This document shows, piece by piece, positions 11,139-21,021 of a stretch of 64,000 bases of DNA (the first letter of the stretch is position 1; every line of letters starts with the position of its first letter). The notes under the pieces are model-generated. The model was not told where the DNA came from, did no database searches, and was given only the letters and a program-made list of their open reading frames with translations. Both the position numbers and the translations under genes were made by a program. The DNA comes from Gambelia wislizenii (Eukaryota; Chordata; Lepidosauria; Squamata; Crotaphytidae): assembly GCA_030847615.1 (NCBI GenBank), contig JAUMIR010000005.1:165196596-165260595 (forward strand), written 5' to 3'.

Positions 11139-11368
11139 CCCAGAAAGCATCAGTAAGTTTCTCTAAGTAATTCTGATCAGTAACTATAATCCATAATTTT
11201 GATGTTCCTCTTGCTGTGAACTCTTTTGAGTGAGGGTTGACATTTATTTGGATTAGAATGTCAGGAGTTAGAGACTGAACTCCATTATAAAATGGCCAAA
11301 CAACTACAGAAACATGCTGCATGAACTACTAAGTCAGGCCTAGTCATGCCACTAGGGGGCTATGTCAA

Positions 11369-11370
<2 letters not shown>

Positions 11371-11428
<58 letters not shown>
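11371..11428. repeat. Compound microsatellite (TG)n(TA)n
   Basis: About 16 TG units (11371-11402) lead directly into about 13 TA units (11402-11428). It is expected to be length-variable. Confidence 0.98.
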
Positions 11429-11433
<5 letters not shown>

Positions 11434-12370
11434 TTCAGAATAGAGCTCACTTCCTTCTCTTCCTGTGAATGCTGAGGCCTGGTGAAGCAGTTTCTCCTTC
11501 AATTGTGAATATTTATACATATTGCAACTGTTTTGACTTTGAAGATAGAAGTGCCTCCTGCTTATTTGGACGTGAAAAAACTCTGTGTGTGAGTATTCTT
11601 GGGAAAGGGTTGCTACTGAGTCTGCTGAGATAGTTTTTTGGCTTATGCTGGAGATTGAGCATCCTATCATCCCCTGACATAGGCTGCCTCTAGGACTAAG
11701 TTATCTTGCTGCTGTCCATTTCAATTTTTTCCTCCATGGTTCTCCTTGCACAGAGGAAAACTGACATAGAGAGGAGCTCCTTCAAGTCTTGCCCAAGTCC
11801 CTGTGCTGTCTCCAGTGGAACAGTAAACTGCTCTCAAGGGATGTTCCTCTTTTATTTCCTATCACTGATCAGAGATAATGGTGGGAGTCCTTTGTATGCT
11901 GCTAACCCTTCAAATTGGGATCAGTGATCCAAGGTAGCACTGCCAGGATCCAGTCAGAAATGTGGGCAGGGTGAAATTTGATTTGAGCAGCACTTGGAGA
12001 AGCTAGTCTTCCAAGCACTGGCAGAGTGCATTATTGTGCTGTTCACCACCCTGTTTTGCATAGCACATGGAAAGCCAGTGGAGTTCAGTCAGCAGAAATC
12101 TTTTCTCTGTGTAGAGCGAGACACAGAGAAAGTTGAAATAGGCAGTAAAAAGAAGGAGGCTGTTGATGTTTGAAGGGGTCTTACTGGGGAAACCTTGATA
12201 TCATTCTGCCCACCAGATTGGTCATGGGGATCAAAATGATGCCCAAATAGTATTGCATCTGGTGAGGTCATTTGCATAGTTTCATAGGCTATTGAAACTC
12301 AGTAATGATTTTAAACAGGGTGTGGGGTAGACCTATAGGCACAAAGTATTCACCTTTAATTTCAGTGTAT
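11429..12370. other. Non-coding sequence
   Basis: Moderately GC-balanced sequence with two motif-less open frames (11365-11670 minus and 11706-11927 plus). The first of these reads through the adjacent TG/TA microsatellite and is therefore not a gene. Confidence 0.4.
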
Positions 12371-12371
12371 A

Positions 12372-12554
12372 CTACACAATCCTCTCCTCCTTGTCGTGCG
12401 AGAGAGGCTTGCATACCCTAATGATGTTTTGAGCTATGCTGGCGGTGGCATAATAGCCACTGGTAGGGTCTCCCATGCCAGACAGGTCAAAACCGAAGGG
12501 TCTGACAAAGAGCGTCAAAGGGCATGATGGGCTCTCTACCCTTATGGCAACCAT
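12372..12554 (-). other. Antisense ORF at the LINE 5' end
   Basis: A 60-codon frame on the strand opposite to the LINE. Its first ~55 codons match the antisense frame at 3979 in the other copy (MVAIRVESPSCPL...GFDLSGMG). It is open in both copies. I recognise no protein family. Confidence 0.3.
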
Positions 12555-13144
12555 TCTAATAGAAGGAAAACTCTAATCCCAAACCCGGGCAGATGGTGCT
12601 AGTCCAACCCTGTAAGATCAACCGTCTAAGAGAAGGAAACTCTAATCAAACCTACGGCCTGAGGACCTCGCTGCTACGTCCATGCTTGCAAAGCCACAGC
12701 AGATGAACCTCTGGTTTAAAGGGTGAGGCCAGTTCTGTGCACGCTGCGCTCCACCAGAAAAATCCATTGCACAGGATCGAAGGACAAATCCAATTCCAAA
12801 AAAATAAAATAATAATAATAAAGCCCTGTAGTGATAGGCGAGGGCCGAAACAGGCAGGTGTAAAGATGCAGTGGAAGCCGCAGACCCAACCCTGCATGCA
12901 GGTGGTTCAGGACTTTGGTCGCTCGAAGCTGACCCGGGAGATGACAGTCTTGTTCGGCAGCATCCTGAATGACCAAGCAGCCTTTTTTAAGGAGAGAACT
13001 GCTTGCTCTATATGGAGAGGGGCCTAGAAAAGGTGGCCTAACAAAAGCTCATCCCCAACTACCTGGTTGGCTAGCCGCAGCCAACGGGAATCTTCTGATG
13101 CGGTCAAACCAAGGCAAAGATACAAAGGTGCACACCGGCCTCCA
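12381..13144 (+). other. LINE 5' leader
   Basis: This untranslated leader is shared with the copy at 4161-3420 (minus). It holds two imperfect direct copies of the word GAAGGAAA-CTCTAATC about 75 bp apart (12560-12650). Compared with the other copy it carries a short AAT-repeat expansion at about 12799-12822. A small sense ORF (about 12855-13027) and an antisense ORF (12372-12554) are described separately. It probably includes the internal promoter, as in other LINEs, but I see no specific promoter motif. Confidence 0.6.
12737..13027 (+). other. Small sense ORF in the LINE leader
   Basis: A 96-codon frame. Its last ~60 codons align in frame with the 3525-3713 minus-strand frame of the other copy and stop at the same TAG. 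The N-terminal part is extended only in this copy, reading through the AAT-repeat expansion (hence a run of isoleucines). No known domain. It could be an ORF1-like peptide or an accident of shared sequence. Confidence 0.35.
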
Positions 13145-13721
13145 AAGGTGTAAATAAACTGACGCTTGCATGCTGGAACATCAGAACCATGCAACACTCT
13201 GAAAAAGCAGATGGCCTGAGCGTCGTTCTGCTCTAATAGCCCATGAACTATCACGGCTTAATATTGACATCACTGCTCTTAGTGAAGTTCGTCTCCATGA
13301 GGAAGGCAGCATTAAAGAACACAGCGCTTGCTACACACTTTACTGGTCTGGCAAACCCAAAACCGAAAAACATCTTTCAGGAGTAGGCTTCATGATTAAA
13401 AACTCCATTGCCTCCTAACTCAAAACCTTGCCAACAGGACACTCTGATCGTATTATTTCCTTACACCTCCCACATGTTGTTCTCTTTAGTATATATGCCC
13501 CAACTATGCAAGCCGACTCTGTAGAGAAAGAAAAATTCTACACAGACCTACGCCACCTCATACAAAAAGTCCCTGTAGAAGATAAAATTAATTTCCTTGG
13601 TGACTTCAATGCCAGAGTAGGAACGAACTCCGAAGCCTGGAAAGGTGTCTTAGGCAAGCATGGTGTTGGAAATTGCAATGATAACAGATGCCTCCTGCTA
13701 GAGTTCTGTGCAGTTCTGTGA
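13145..13721 (+). pseudogene. LINE APE endonuclease, broken
   Basis: In LINE sense the translation shows an ACWNIRT start strand (about 13165), the SEVR motif with the catalytic glutamate (13281-13292), a YWSGKP block, GVGFMIKNSIAS, SDRIISLHL and GDFNARVG (13599-13622). These are the APE/EEP nuclease signatures that nick target DNA for priming. It is interrupted by paired stops near 13237 and a stop near 13414. It ends abruptly at about 13720, where the C-terminal part with the aspartate-histidine catalytic pair is deleted; that segment survives in the fragment at 58165. The open frame 13428-13721 is the best preserved piece. Confidence 0.85.
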
Positions 13722-13725
13722 AAAC

Positions 13726-15957
13726 AACCAAGAGATCCAGGAGCTGTTGGCAAAGAAGAGAACTGCTCACCAGGCATACCTTGCCCTGCCAACTTGCCAC
13801 ATAAGAAAAGCAGCTTCCTGTCTCACATGTAGTAAACTTCAACAAAAACTACGAGACATGCAGAACAAGTGGTGGATCAATATAGCAGAAAAGACACAAC
13901 GCTGTGCAGATCTGGGTGATTCTAGAGGATTCTATGAAGCTCTTAAGGCAGTGTTTGGACATACTTATCACATCCAAAGCTCCTTATACAGTACAGATGG
14001 TCAAACATTAATTACTGACAAAGCCTCCATCCTGAATCAATGGGCTGAACACTTTCAAAGTCTCTTTAGTGCCAACCGAGTAGTCCAAGACTCAGCTATC
14101 CAACGTATGATACAAAAACTGATGAAAAATGAATTAGACATAGCTCACACTTTGGAAGAGACCCTTAAGGCCATACAGCAGATGAAAAACGGCAAGGCAG
14201 CTGGGATTGATGAATCCCACCTGAAGTTTGGAAACACGGAGGTCATGTACTCCATGTTAAATTCTGTGCTGGTCTATTACCGTAATAAAGATTCTATTCT
14301 ATTCTATTCTATTCTATTCTATTCATGTTAAATTCCACGAACTCCTTGTGAATTGCTGGGAAAAAGCAATTCAGATCTCCGAGATGCAGTCATCATCACC
14401 ATGTACAAGAAAAAAGGAGCAAAATCTGATTGCTCAAACTATCGAGGCATAACAGTGCTCTCTATTGCTGGAAAAATCCTTGCAAGGATACTCCTGAACA
14501 GATTAGTTCCTGCCATTGCCGAAGAACTTCTTCCTGAAAGCCAATGTGGCTTCAGAGCCAATAGGAGTACTACAGATATGGTATTTGCCCTTAGACAACT
14601 GCAAGAGAAATGTAGAGAGCAGAACAAGGGTCTCTGTGTAACATTTGTTGACCTCACCAAAGCCTTCGACACCGTGAGTAGGAAACGTCTGTGGCAGATC
14701 CTGGAAAGACTAGGATGCCCCCCCAAATTCCTTAAAATGATTATCTTGCTACACGAGGGCCAGCGTGGTCAAGTCAGATATGGCGATGCTCTTTCAGAGC
14801 CCTTTCTAATAACTAATGGAGTGAAGCAAGGTTGTGTTCTTGCGCCAACTTTATTTACAATCTTATTCAGCATGATGCTCCAAAGGGCTACGGCAGACCT
14901 CGAAGAGGACGACGGCATCTATATACGTTACCGTACTGATGGCAGCTTGTTTAACTTAAGCTGTCTGAGGGCTCGCACTAAGACTCTAAGCTATCTAGTC
15001 CGTGAGCTGCTCTTTGCTGACGATGTTGCCCTTGTTGCTCACACAGAAGCAGCTCTGCAGCGCCTAACATCCTGCTTCGCAACAGCTGCAGAGGTGTTTG
15101 GGCTGGAAGTCAACCTGAAGAAAACAGAAATTCTTTGCCAACCTGCACCACAGGATGAACACCACCATCCCCACATTGCCATCGGCAGCTCTGTGCTTAA
15201 GTCTGTTCAGCAGTTCACCTACCTGGGAAGCATCATCTCCTCAGATGCCAAGATTGACAAAGAGATAGATCACAGATTAGCAAAGGCACATAGCGCATTT
15301 GGAAGACTTTACAAAAGAGGCTGGAGTAATAAACACCTGAGGCGAAACACAAAAATCAGTGTGTATAGAGCCATTGTACTGTCTATTCTCCTTTATGGGT
15401 CTGAAACATGGGTCACCTATCACCACCACTCACGACTCCTCAAACGCTTCCACCAGCGCTGTCTACGCACAATCCTAAATATACACTGGACTGACTATGT
15501 AAGAAATGTTGCTGTCCTTGAGCAAGCAGGGATCTCCAGCATTGTATTCATGATATTGAGAACACAGCTGCGCTGGGCAGGGCATGTGTCTAGGATGGAG
15601 GAGCATCGCCTCCCCAAAATAGTATTCTATGGTGAACTCGCCATGGGTCAGCGTAAGAGGGGCGCTCCAAAAAAGTGATATAAGGACTCCCTGAAACAAC
15701 ATCTCAGGGTTGGCCAAATTGATCACCAACAGTGGTCCGCCTTGGCCTCACATCGGGAGGCATGGAGATGCACTATCCACAATGCTGCAGCCTTATTTGA
15801 GAACTCACGCCCAACAAGTCTTGAAGAGAAACGGCAACGCAGAAAAAATCACAATGAGGAAACCTTCTGCTGTGCTTTCTGCAACGGGACTTGTCTATCT
15901 CGGATTGTCCTTTTTAGTCATCAGCGCACTTGCAGAAAACGTGGGATGAGTCCTTCC
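13726..15957 (+). pseudogene. LINE reverse transcriptase with C-terminal zinc finger, broken
   Basis: 13726-14290 carries the N-terminal thumb-side region. After the TTCTA-repeat insertion it resumes in another frame at 14353. There the reverse transcriptase motifs follow in order: SNYRGITVLS, QCGFRANRST, FVDLTKAFDTV, GVKQGCVLAPTLF, the catalytic FADD (15013-15024), VNLKKTE and FTYLGS. A thumb/connection region with LLYGSETW and LRWAGHVSRM follows, then a TGA at 15676-15678 (probably a decayed CGA arginine codon). The frame continues to a C2HC-like finger (CAFCNGTC...SHQRTC) ending at 15957. The enzyme would copy LINE RNA at the nicked target, but this copy cannot make a full protein. Confidence 0.92.
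14293..14324 (+). repeat. TTCTA pentanucleotide microsatellite inside the reverse transcriptase
   Basis: About six tandem TTCTA units interrupt the coding region. The reading frame changes across it, so it is one of the lesions that kill the element. Confidence 0.95.
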
Positions 15958-16001
15958 TGAATCTTCGTTTGCGAAGAAAAGCCAGAGAGAGAGAGAGAGA
16001 G

Positions 16002-16330
16002 ACTACACAATACAATATCATACATACAACTGTTGTGGCAAGTTGTTTCTACTTCCACCTTCTTCACCTGCTGAAAGGAAAAGTAGATTGTATGCAAGGT
16101 AGCAGGTAAAAATATAAAAACCAAACCAAACCCGGGGATACCGAAACCCATCTTTGGGATACCTGAAGGAGTGAAAAATGTTGATTAAGTTATTATATGT
16201 TATATTCCAGGTTGATGTTAAGGTTTTCCCTTCCCCCAAAAGTACTAAGTCTAGATGGCACTTCATTTCCAACTACTGACAAATCAGACAGGCTGCTGTG
16301 CTAAAAATGAAAATAAAAATAAAAATAAAG
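16002..16330. other. Spacer with an A-rich simple repeat
   Basis: Unique sequence ending in an (AAAATA)-type simple repeat at about 16303-16328 that abuts the Penelope-like fragment. Confidence 0.5.
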
Positions 16331-16470
16331 TCTAGCCACTCCAGCTTCGGTTTCCTGGTCTGGACTGCAGACTTGTGATTCCTGAAACATGTGCACAGGT
16401 TTGTGGTTGTTTTCCCTACATACTGTAGATGGTACCCTATATTCCTGCACTGAATCATATGATTCAATGT
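16331..16470 (-). pseudogene. Penelope-like GIY-YIG endonuclease fragment
   Basis: The minus-strand translation contains LQYVGKTTTNLCT followed by FRNHKSAV. That matches the YVG-K-T...R...H pattern of the GIY-YIG nuclease domain found at the C-terminus of Penelope-like retroelements. Only about 45 codons remain. The arginine expected after the LCT segment is cysteine here. No reverse transcriptase part lies next to it. Confidence 0.6.
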
Positions 16471-16891
16471 GAAACCCAGAAACTTACCATATTGTAGAAG
16501 GTATTACTGATCAGGGTAGCATGGATGAAAATGGATAGAAGATAGATATGCCTTTGCAGTTGAATATCTGTGTCAGAAAATGCAAATAGATGCAAATTGT
16601 ATAAGAAACTATTTTACAGTAGGTTGCACTTGAACTGTACCCCAATTTTCTGCTTGAGGAAGACTTTCTCATGCCCTACGTTAATGCCCTACTTAATTTT
16701 AATGGCTCTTTGTACTGAACCCTATTTTTATATGTTTTATGCATTAGGGTGAATATATCTTGCATTGATACATTTTGTTGGCTTATTTAGAAAAGGAAGT
16801 AATATACAGTATATGGATGATAATGTACTAATCAGAATTGCCCATTTAGTTCTGTCACACCAATTTGTCTGTATCAGAATAGAATGTATGC
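16471..16891. other. AT-rich unique sequence
   Basis: Nothing recognisable. Confidence 0.4.
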
Positions 16892-17140
16892 TTCCAAATC
16901 TACAATGCACATTGATAGCAGTCTGACAACACTTTAAATACCATGGCTCTATTCTATAGATTTGTAGTTTGATGAGGAACTTAGAATTCTTTGTTACAGA
17001 ACTCTAGTACTGTACTAGACCTCTTTAGCAGGGTATTCTAAGTACCTTACCAAGCTATAAATTCTAAGTTTCTGTAGGATAGAGTCATGGCAGCTAAACT
17101 AGGATCAAACTATTATAAGTGTGTAGTATAGATTCACTCC
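16892..17140. mobile_element. Palindromic MITE, diverged copy
   Basis: Same inverted-repeat plan as the 9.76-kb element: AGTCTGACAACACTTTAAATACCATGG on the left pairs loosely with CATGGCAGCTAAACTAGGATCAAACT on the right, and TAGATTTGTAGTTTG with CAAGCTATAAATTCTAAG. It is strongly diverged, so it is one of the older copies. Confidence 0.7.
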
Positions 17141-18031
17141 CACTTGATCTGCAGAGACAAATTCCAGACAGTTCACATTTTCAAAGTATCATACTTCAGT
17201 GAGGGAAACTCAAGCACGTCTTCCCAATACATAAACATCATTCTTACACTTTATATTGCTGTCACTAGGAGGCAGGAGTGAGCTTATCATTATATTAGCA
17301 TGAGAGCTTAACCTTCCATTTTTAGGTGGTTTCAATTAGGCGGAAATCACATTTCTGCAGTTATCCAAACATACCTGTCATCCCTCCCATCCTCAGTAAG
17401 CATTGAATCCAATTAATGTGATTGCTCAGAAGCAGACAGACTACACAATTCTGCAACAGCCGTCTGTAGGGGCCTCCAGAGGTCCTCAGAAGTTTTGTTT
17501 GTTTGTTTGTTTTGCACATGACATCCTTGCAGCCTCTCCAGCTATTGGAAAAAATAGCTGCATATGTCTATGCTGATCTCCCCATTCTCCAACAACAAAA
17601 AGAAATGGCCATATTGGAAAGGGCTGCATCACTTAAAAGCTGGTTGGGGTGCGTGTATTGGTCGTTGCTCACTCAGTTGGTAAAGCAGTCTGACATGCAC
17701 AATGACTAAAAATGTGGATTATGATAGTGGCAATTGGACTTACATTATCACAATTCACCAACAGGATTCTGGCTCAGTTTTTTTAAACAGTCCCCCCCTT
17801 TTTTTAGTTACCCAAGTTTTTGCAGAAAGGTCCCAAAATATTTTTAAAAAATCATCTCATGGTGATTGTTTACCTGGGTCAGCCACTGGGAAGTCACTAG
17901 ACAGCCGTACACACAGATGTTTAAAGTGAATATATGCCTAGTGGCTTTATGAATATGACTCTTGATTGTTATTGATTTTTCATATCAAATCTCCCCAATA
18001 TACTGTTGAATAATAGAAATGTGATATAATA
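17141..18031. other. Non-coding sequence
   Basis: No gene or confident repeat. A (GTTT)n stretch lies at about 17495-17512. Confidence 0.4.
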
Positions 18032-18116
18032 GGATTCATAGATTCGTAGAATCATAGAATCATAGAGTTGGAAGAGACCACAAGAGCCATCCAGTCCAAC
18101 CCTCTGCCATGCAGGA
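18032..18116 (-). mobile_element. CR1 LINE 3'-end fragment
   Basis: The plus strand reads AGAATCATAGAATCATAGAG then TTGGAAGAGACCACAAGAGC and CCAGTCCAACCCTCTGCC, the complement of the CR1 3' end with its short ATTCTATGA tail repeats. Only about 85 bp of the element is present, a typical severe 5' truncation. Confidence 0.92.
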
Positions 18117-18365
18117 AGAAACAACATTTACTGGCAAAATGGCAACTAGCTTCCCTTGTTGAGTCAAAAAGATGAAGCAAATCTATTCATTTCCAGAATT
18201 CTATATATTTATCAGCAGAAATTATATTATTTTTATGACATTCTATCAATTATATCCATGATTTTTTTTTAAAAAAACCTTCAAACAATATGCCAGATTG
18301 TGTGAAATGACTCATTTTCAAGATATCCAACAACCATTAAGAAATCAAATCTTTACGGAGATTTA

Positions 18366-18916
18366 GGACTTTATCAGATGCAGCAAATATAGCATCATAA
18401 CAATGCCTAAAGATTGTGAAAGGGTGTGCATACTATATGACCTCATCCTTTCGCGATGATGTACTGTCAAAAAGCTGTTCTATTTTCTTTATGGCCAAAG
18501 CTGTCAATAGATCTCCCCTGGCTGCTTTGTTGCCAGCATTGCTGGAATTTGAATCCTCGCTCCATTGTGCTCACATGAATACAGCATCAATGACAGCACA
18601 CTTCTTGGTGAGATCGCTACAGCCAGGTAGCTCTTTTTGTGAACCCCTCTGGGTGTACTTGGGGCTTTTAAAGTGTGTTTCTGTGCTTGTGTCTATCGTT
18701 TATGTTTTTATTTTGCTTTAACTTTTCACGTTTTCTCATGAGAATTGTTGAGGTTTGGACCCCGGACATAAACAGAGCTCCATTCATATTCCATTACTGC
18801 TGGGGCTTCCTTTTGATGTGACTCTGGTGGGGGGGGGGTATTTTGCCGGCATAAAAATGTTTAAAAATATGCCAGCAAAAGAATGTTTATGAAGGTTGGT
18901 TGGTTTGATAAAGTCC
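18366..18916 (+). mobile_element. MITE with GGACTTTATCAG ends (family H1), copy 1
   Basis: It starts GGACTTTATCAGATG and ends TTGATAAAGTCC, an inverted pair. It is flanked by TTA on both sides (18363-18365 and 18917-18919). At 551 bp it has no coding capacity. Internal blocks (ATAGCATCATAACAATGCC, TTTAAAGTGTGTTTCTGTGC, TTCTCATGAGAA, AAAATGTTTAAAAATATGCC) recur in the copies at 29.7, 33.8, 36.2, 37.4, 37.8 and 56.4 kb. The 3-bp duplication and GG-starting ends suggest PIF/Harbinger; no transposase is present in the window. Confidence 0.85.
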
Positions 18917-19166
18917 TTAGGAAGCTGAGTGGTGTCAAATATAGGCAGACCCAATTAGAAAGTAAATGCCAGAGCTTTGATTTCAAACTACAGAGTATGG
19001 TATGTTGGAGCTCCCAACTCAATCCACATTTTTCACAAATGTACCTGCAATTTTTCACTTCTGTGGTAAACTGCACCTTTAGAGGGGAGGGGATCTTGAC
19101 TAGAATTACCTGAAATAGGGGTAAATAATTATACACTGGTAAGCCCCAATTCAAATAATATGTAAG

Positions 19167-19345
19167 CTGTAGGGATGGAATTATTTGCTGATTTTCTTCT
19201 TAAAGGAAGTAATGAGTAATCAGTTTTCTTCCCACTGTGAGAAAGTTTTTTTTTTTTTGAAACCACAGTGGAGGGATTGTATTCACAGTTCAAGACATAT
19301 TTTTCCCCAGAGTGATAGCAAGACCCGAGTTTCTTGACACTCCCC
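19167..19345 (-). repeat. Short copy of the 141-bp-unit repeat family
   Basis: TAGGGATGGAATTATTTGC, TTCTTCTTAAAGGAAGT, TTTTCTTCCCACTGTGAGAA and TATTCACAGTTCAAGAC correspond in order to the reverse complement of 40.9-41.1 kb. The middle is shortened and a T run has expanded at about 19247-19259. Confidence 0.55.
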
Positions 19346-19499
19346 CTTCCACCTGGCAAAGGAAATCCATTCCTTCCAGCAATACCGAACCTGCAGTTGC
19401 TTTCTCCCTGCTTCCCCAGCAGCTGATGAAAGGCTGTCTCTCCATTCCAGCTGCCACTACTGCGGCCTCTGAGGGAGAGAAGAGCAGCCATGATCTACT

Positions 19500-19672
19500 G
19501 GACTTAATTCCCTTCCCCACTGCCACTTCCTTTTCCTTTTTTGGATTGTAAATCTGAGGGGACAGACCTATCAAACTAACAATTTGTAAGCTGCTCTGGG
19601 AGCCTTTCTGACTGAAGGGCTTGGTGCAAATAATCTGAGTAACTAACTAACTAACTAACTAAATAACTAAAC
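19500..19672 (+). mobile_element. L2-like LINE 3'-end repeat with CTAA microsatellite
   Basis: Contains TTGGATTGTAAATCTGAGGGGACAG and TTGTAAGCTGCTCTGGGAGCC, and ends in (CTAA)n at about 19643-19672. A closely similar 3' end lies at 39.67-39.98 kb. This is the usual end of L2-type LINEs in reptiles, where the tail is a short tandem repeat. No coding part is attached. Confidence 0.6.
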
Positions 19673-20112
19673 AAAAGAAAAGATGTGAAGTCACCTTTTC
19701 TTACTGTTCAAAATGCCACACTGAAACTCCAAAGAGTCTCATTCTTGCCCACCTCATCCTCTTCGTTCTTTTGTCCCTTCCATTCTTTCTCTGTTGCCTC
19801 ACTCTGTTGCACACATAGACTGGAAGAACTATTCACTGTTTATTTCAAGAGAAATATTGCAAATTTAAAATGTTGTAATTTGGGGCAACACAATTCAAAA
19901 CTTGCCCATACATCCCACTAGAGTAAGCTTGCCCTGTTATAGCTGGGGAATTTTTTTTTATTTTTTTTTTTGGTCACACTGCCCAGTAGGAAGAAAGGAA
20001 TGTGGGCAGTGAGTGAATGAAAATTCTATTAGTTTAATTTATTGAGAAGAAATACCCTAAATTTACAAGGTCATCCATACTTTCAGCAGAAAGAACTTGA
20101 GGTTAAAAACCT
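19673..20112. other. Non-coding sequence
   Basis: T-rich tracts at about 19950-19971. Nothing nameable. Confidence 0.4.
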
Positions 20113-21021
20113 GGGGGTCATTTACACGGCAAAATAAATCCTCAAAGAATGCGACAAGAAGCCTGATAGTTCCCATGCATCTCGAAGCAACAGCGCCCTT
20201 TTCAGAAGGAGGGGGTGGAAAAAACCCATAAGTTGCGCAGTATCAGCTTTTGCTAGTTTTCCAAATTTTTTTGATTAAGTTCACGAAAATGCGCATAATT
20301 TATCGTGGGAACTAACGATCGTGTAAACTGGCATCTGCCTTTTCGAATTATTGTGAGCAGAGCTGAATCCTGATTGGTTGGAGTGACCATTCTGCTTTAT
20401 CCGAAAAGACTGAGGGGTTGGAGAGAAGAAATTCACCCTCCTTCTGCTTGCAGCCCACTTTGGAAAACGGAGCCCTTCCTGTCTATCTTTGGGGGGTGGG
20501 TGGGAAGAGGCTTCGCTGCTTCACTGGTGTGTGTGTGTGCTGGAAAACAGTCGATCGCATGTTCATTCTGTTGTTTGTTTGTCCTTCCATCCACTTGCCT
20601 TTATTCAAGGCTTCGGAGGGAGAGAAAACAAATGAGGCAAGCCCTAGTTCTGTGGTGTGAGTTTGTGTGTGCATGCATGAAGGGAATCTGCTCCACCATG
20701 CTTTTGCTTGTTCATGCTTTCATTGACTCCTTTCTTTACAGAAGCCTTTCGGGGCTGGGGAAGACGGGGGAGTTTGGCAGATCGCTCTTTCAATTGCTTG
20801 TTTGTTTATCCTTTTTCTTTCCTCTCATTATTTATGGTCTCCATAACCCCCTCCTTGCTCCCTCCCTGCCTCCTGCCTGGCTTTAATCATCTGGAGGCGA
20901 TTCCCCCCCCCCCACCTTTGCCTGTGTGAATTAAGCAAAACAGAAAGTATCTGGATCTGTCTTCATCATTCGAAAATGCCAGGCATCGTGTGATTTATGC
21001 ACTCCTCATGTGAAAGGACGG
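20113..21021. mobile_element. Large MITE-like element with TTTACAC end (family H3), copy 1
   Basis: Starts GGGGTCATTTACACGGC. It aligns with 57327 onward: TAGTTCCCA, then TTCAGAAGGGGG-like, then GTGTAAAC, GCAGAGCTG and TGATTGGTTG in the same order. The right end is less certain; I place it at CATGTGAAAGGAC near 21021, which mirrors the start loosely. The size (about 0.9 kb) equals the other copy once its LINE insert is removed. It is GC-richer than its surroundings and holds a motif-less 170-codon frame (20374-20886) that I do not regard as a gene. A poly-C run lies at 20905-20916. Confidence 0.6.

Larger units (their letters stand above)
12381..16001 (+). mobile_element. Near full-length APE-type non-LTR retrotransposon
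   Basis: A 3.6-kb insert. Order: leader (12381-about 13150), APE endonuclease remnant (about 13145-13721), reverse transcriptase with C-terminal zinc finger (about 13726-15957), short 3' UTR and a (GA)n tail at 15983-16001. The element is dead. It has stops in the endonuclease, an internal deletion of roughly 0.45 kb at about 13715-13726, a TTCTA-repeat expansion at 14293-14324 with a frame change, and a TGA at 15676-15678. The family resembles the RTE-like elements whose proteins are often labelled 'craniofacial development protein 2-like'; I cannot fix the clade. Three other partial copies are at 2.9, 43.8 and 58.2 kb. Confidence 0.93.
12371..16011. repeat. 10-bp target-site duplication around the LINE
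   Basis: ACTACACAAT at 12371-12380 recurs at 16002-16011, immediately outside the LINE's 5' leader and its GA-repeat tail. It defines the insertion as 12381-16001. Confidence 0.9.

Noticed and set aside
14353..15678. 441-codon open frame as a host gene
   Set aside because: All motifs are those of a LINE reverse transcriptase, it ends at a premature TGA with homologous coding beyond, and it sits inside an element with target duplications. 'Craniofacial development protein 2-like' labels on such frames are annotation artefacts.
20374..20886. 170-codon open frame
   Set aside because: Lies within a MITE-like element shared with 57.3 kb, has no motif, and overlaps other open frames.
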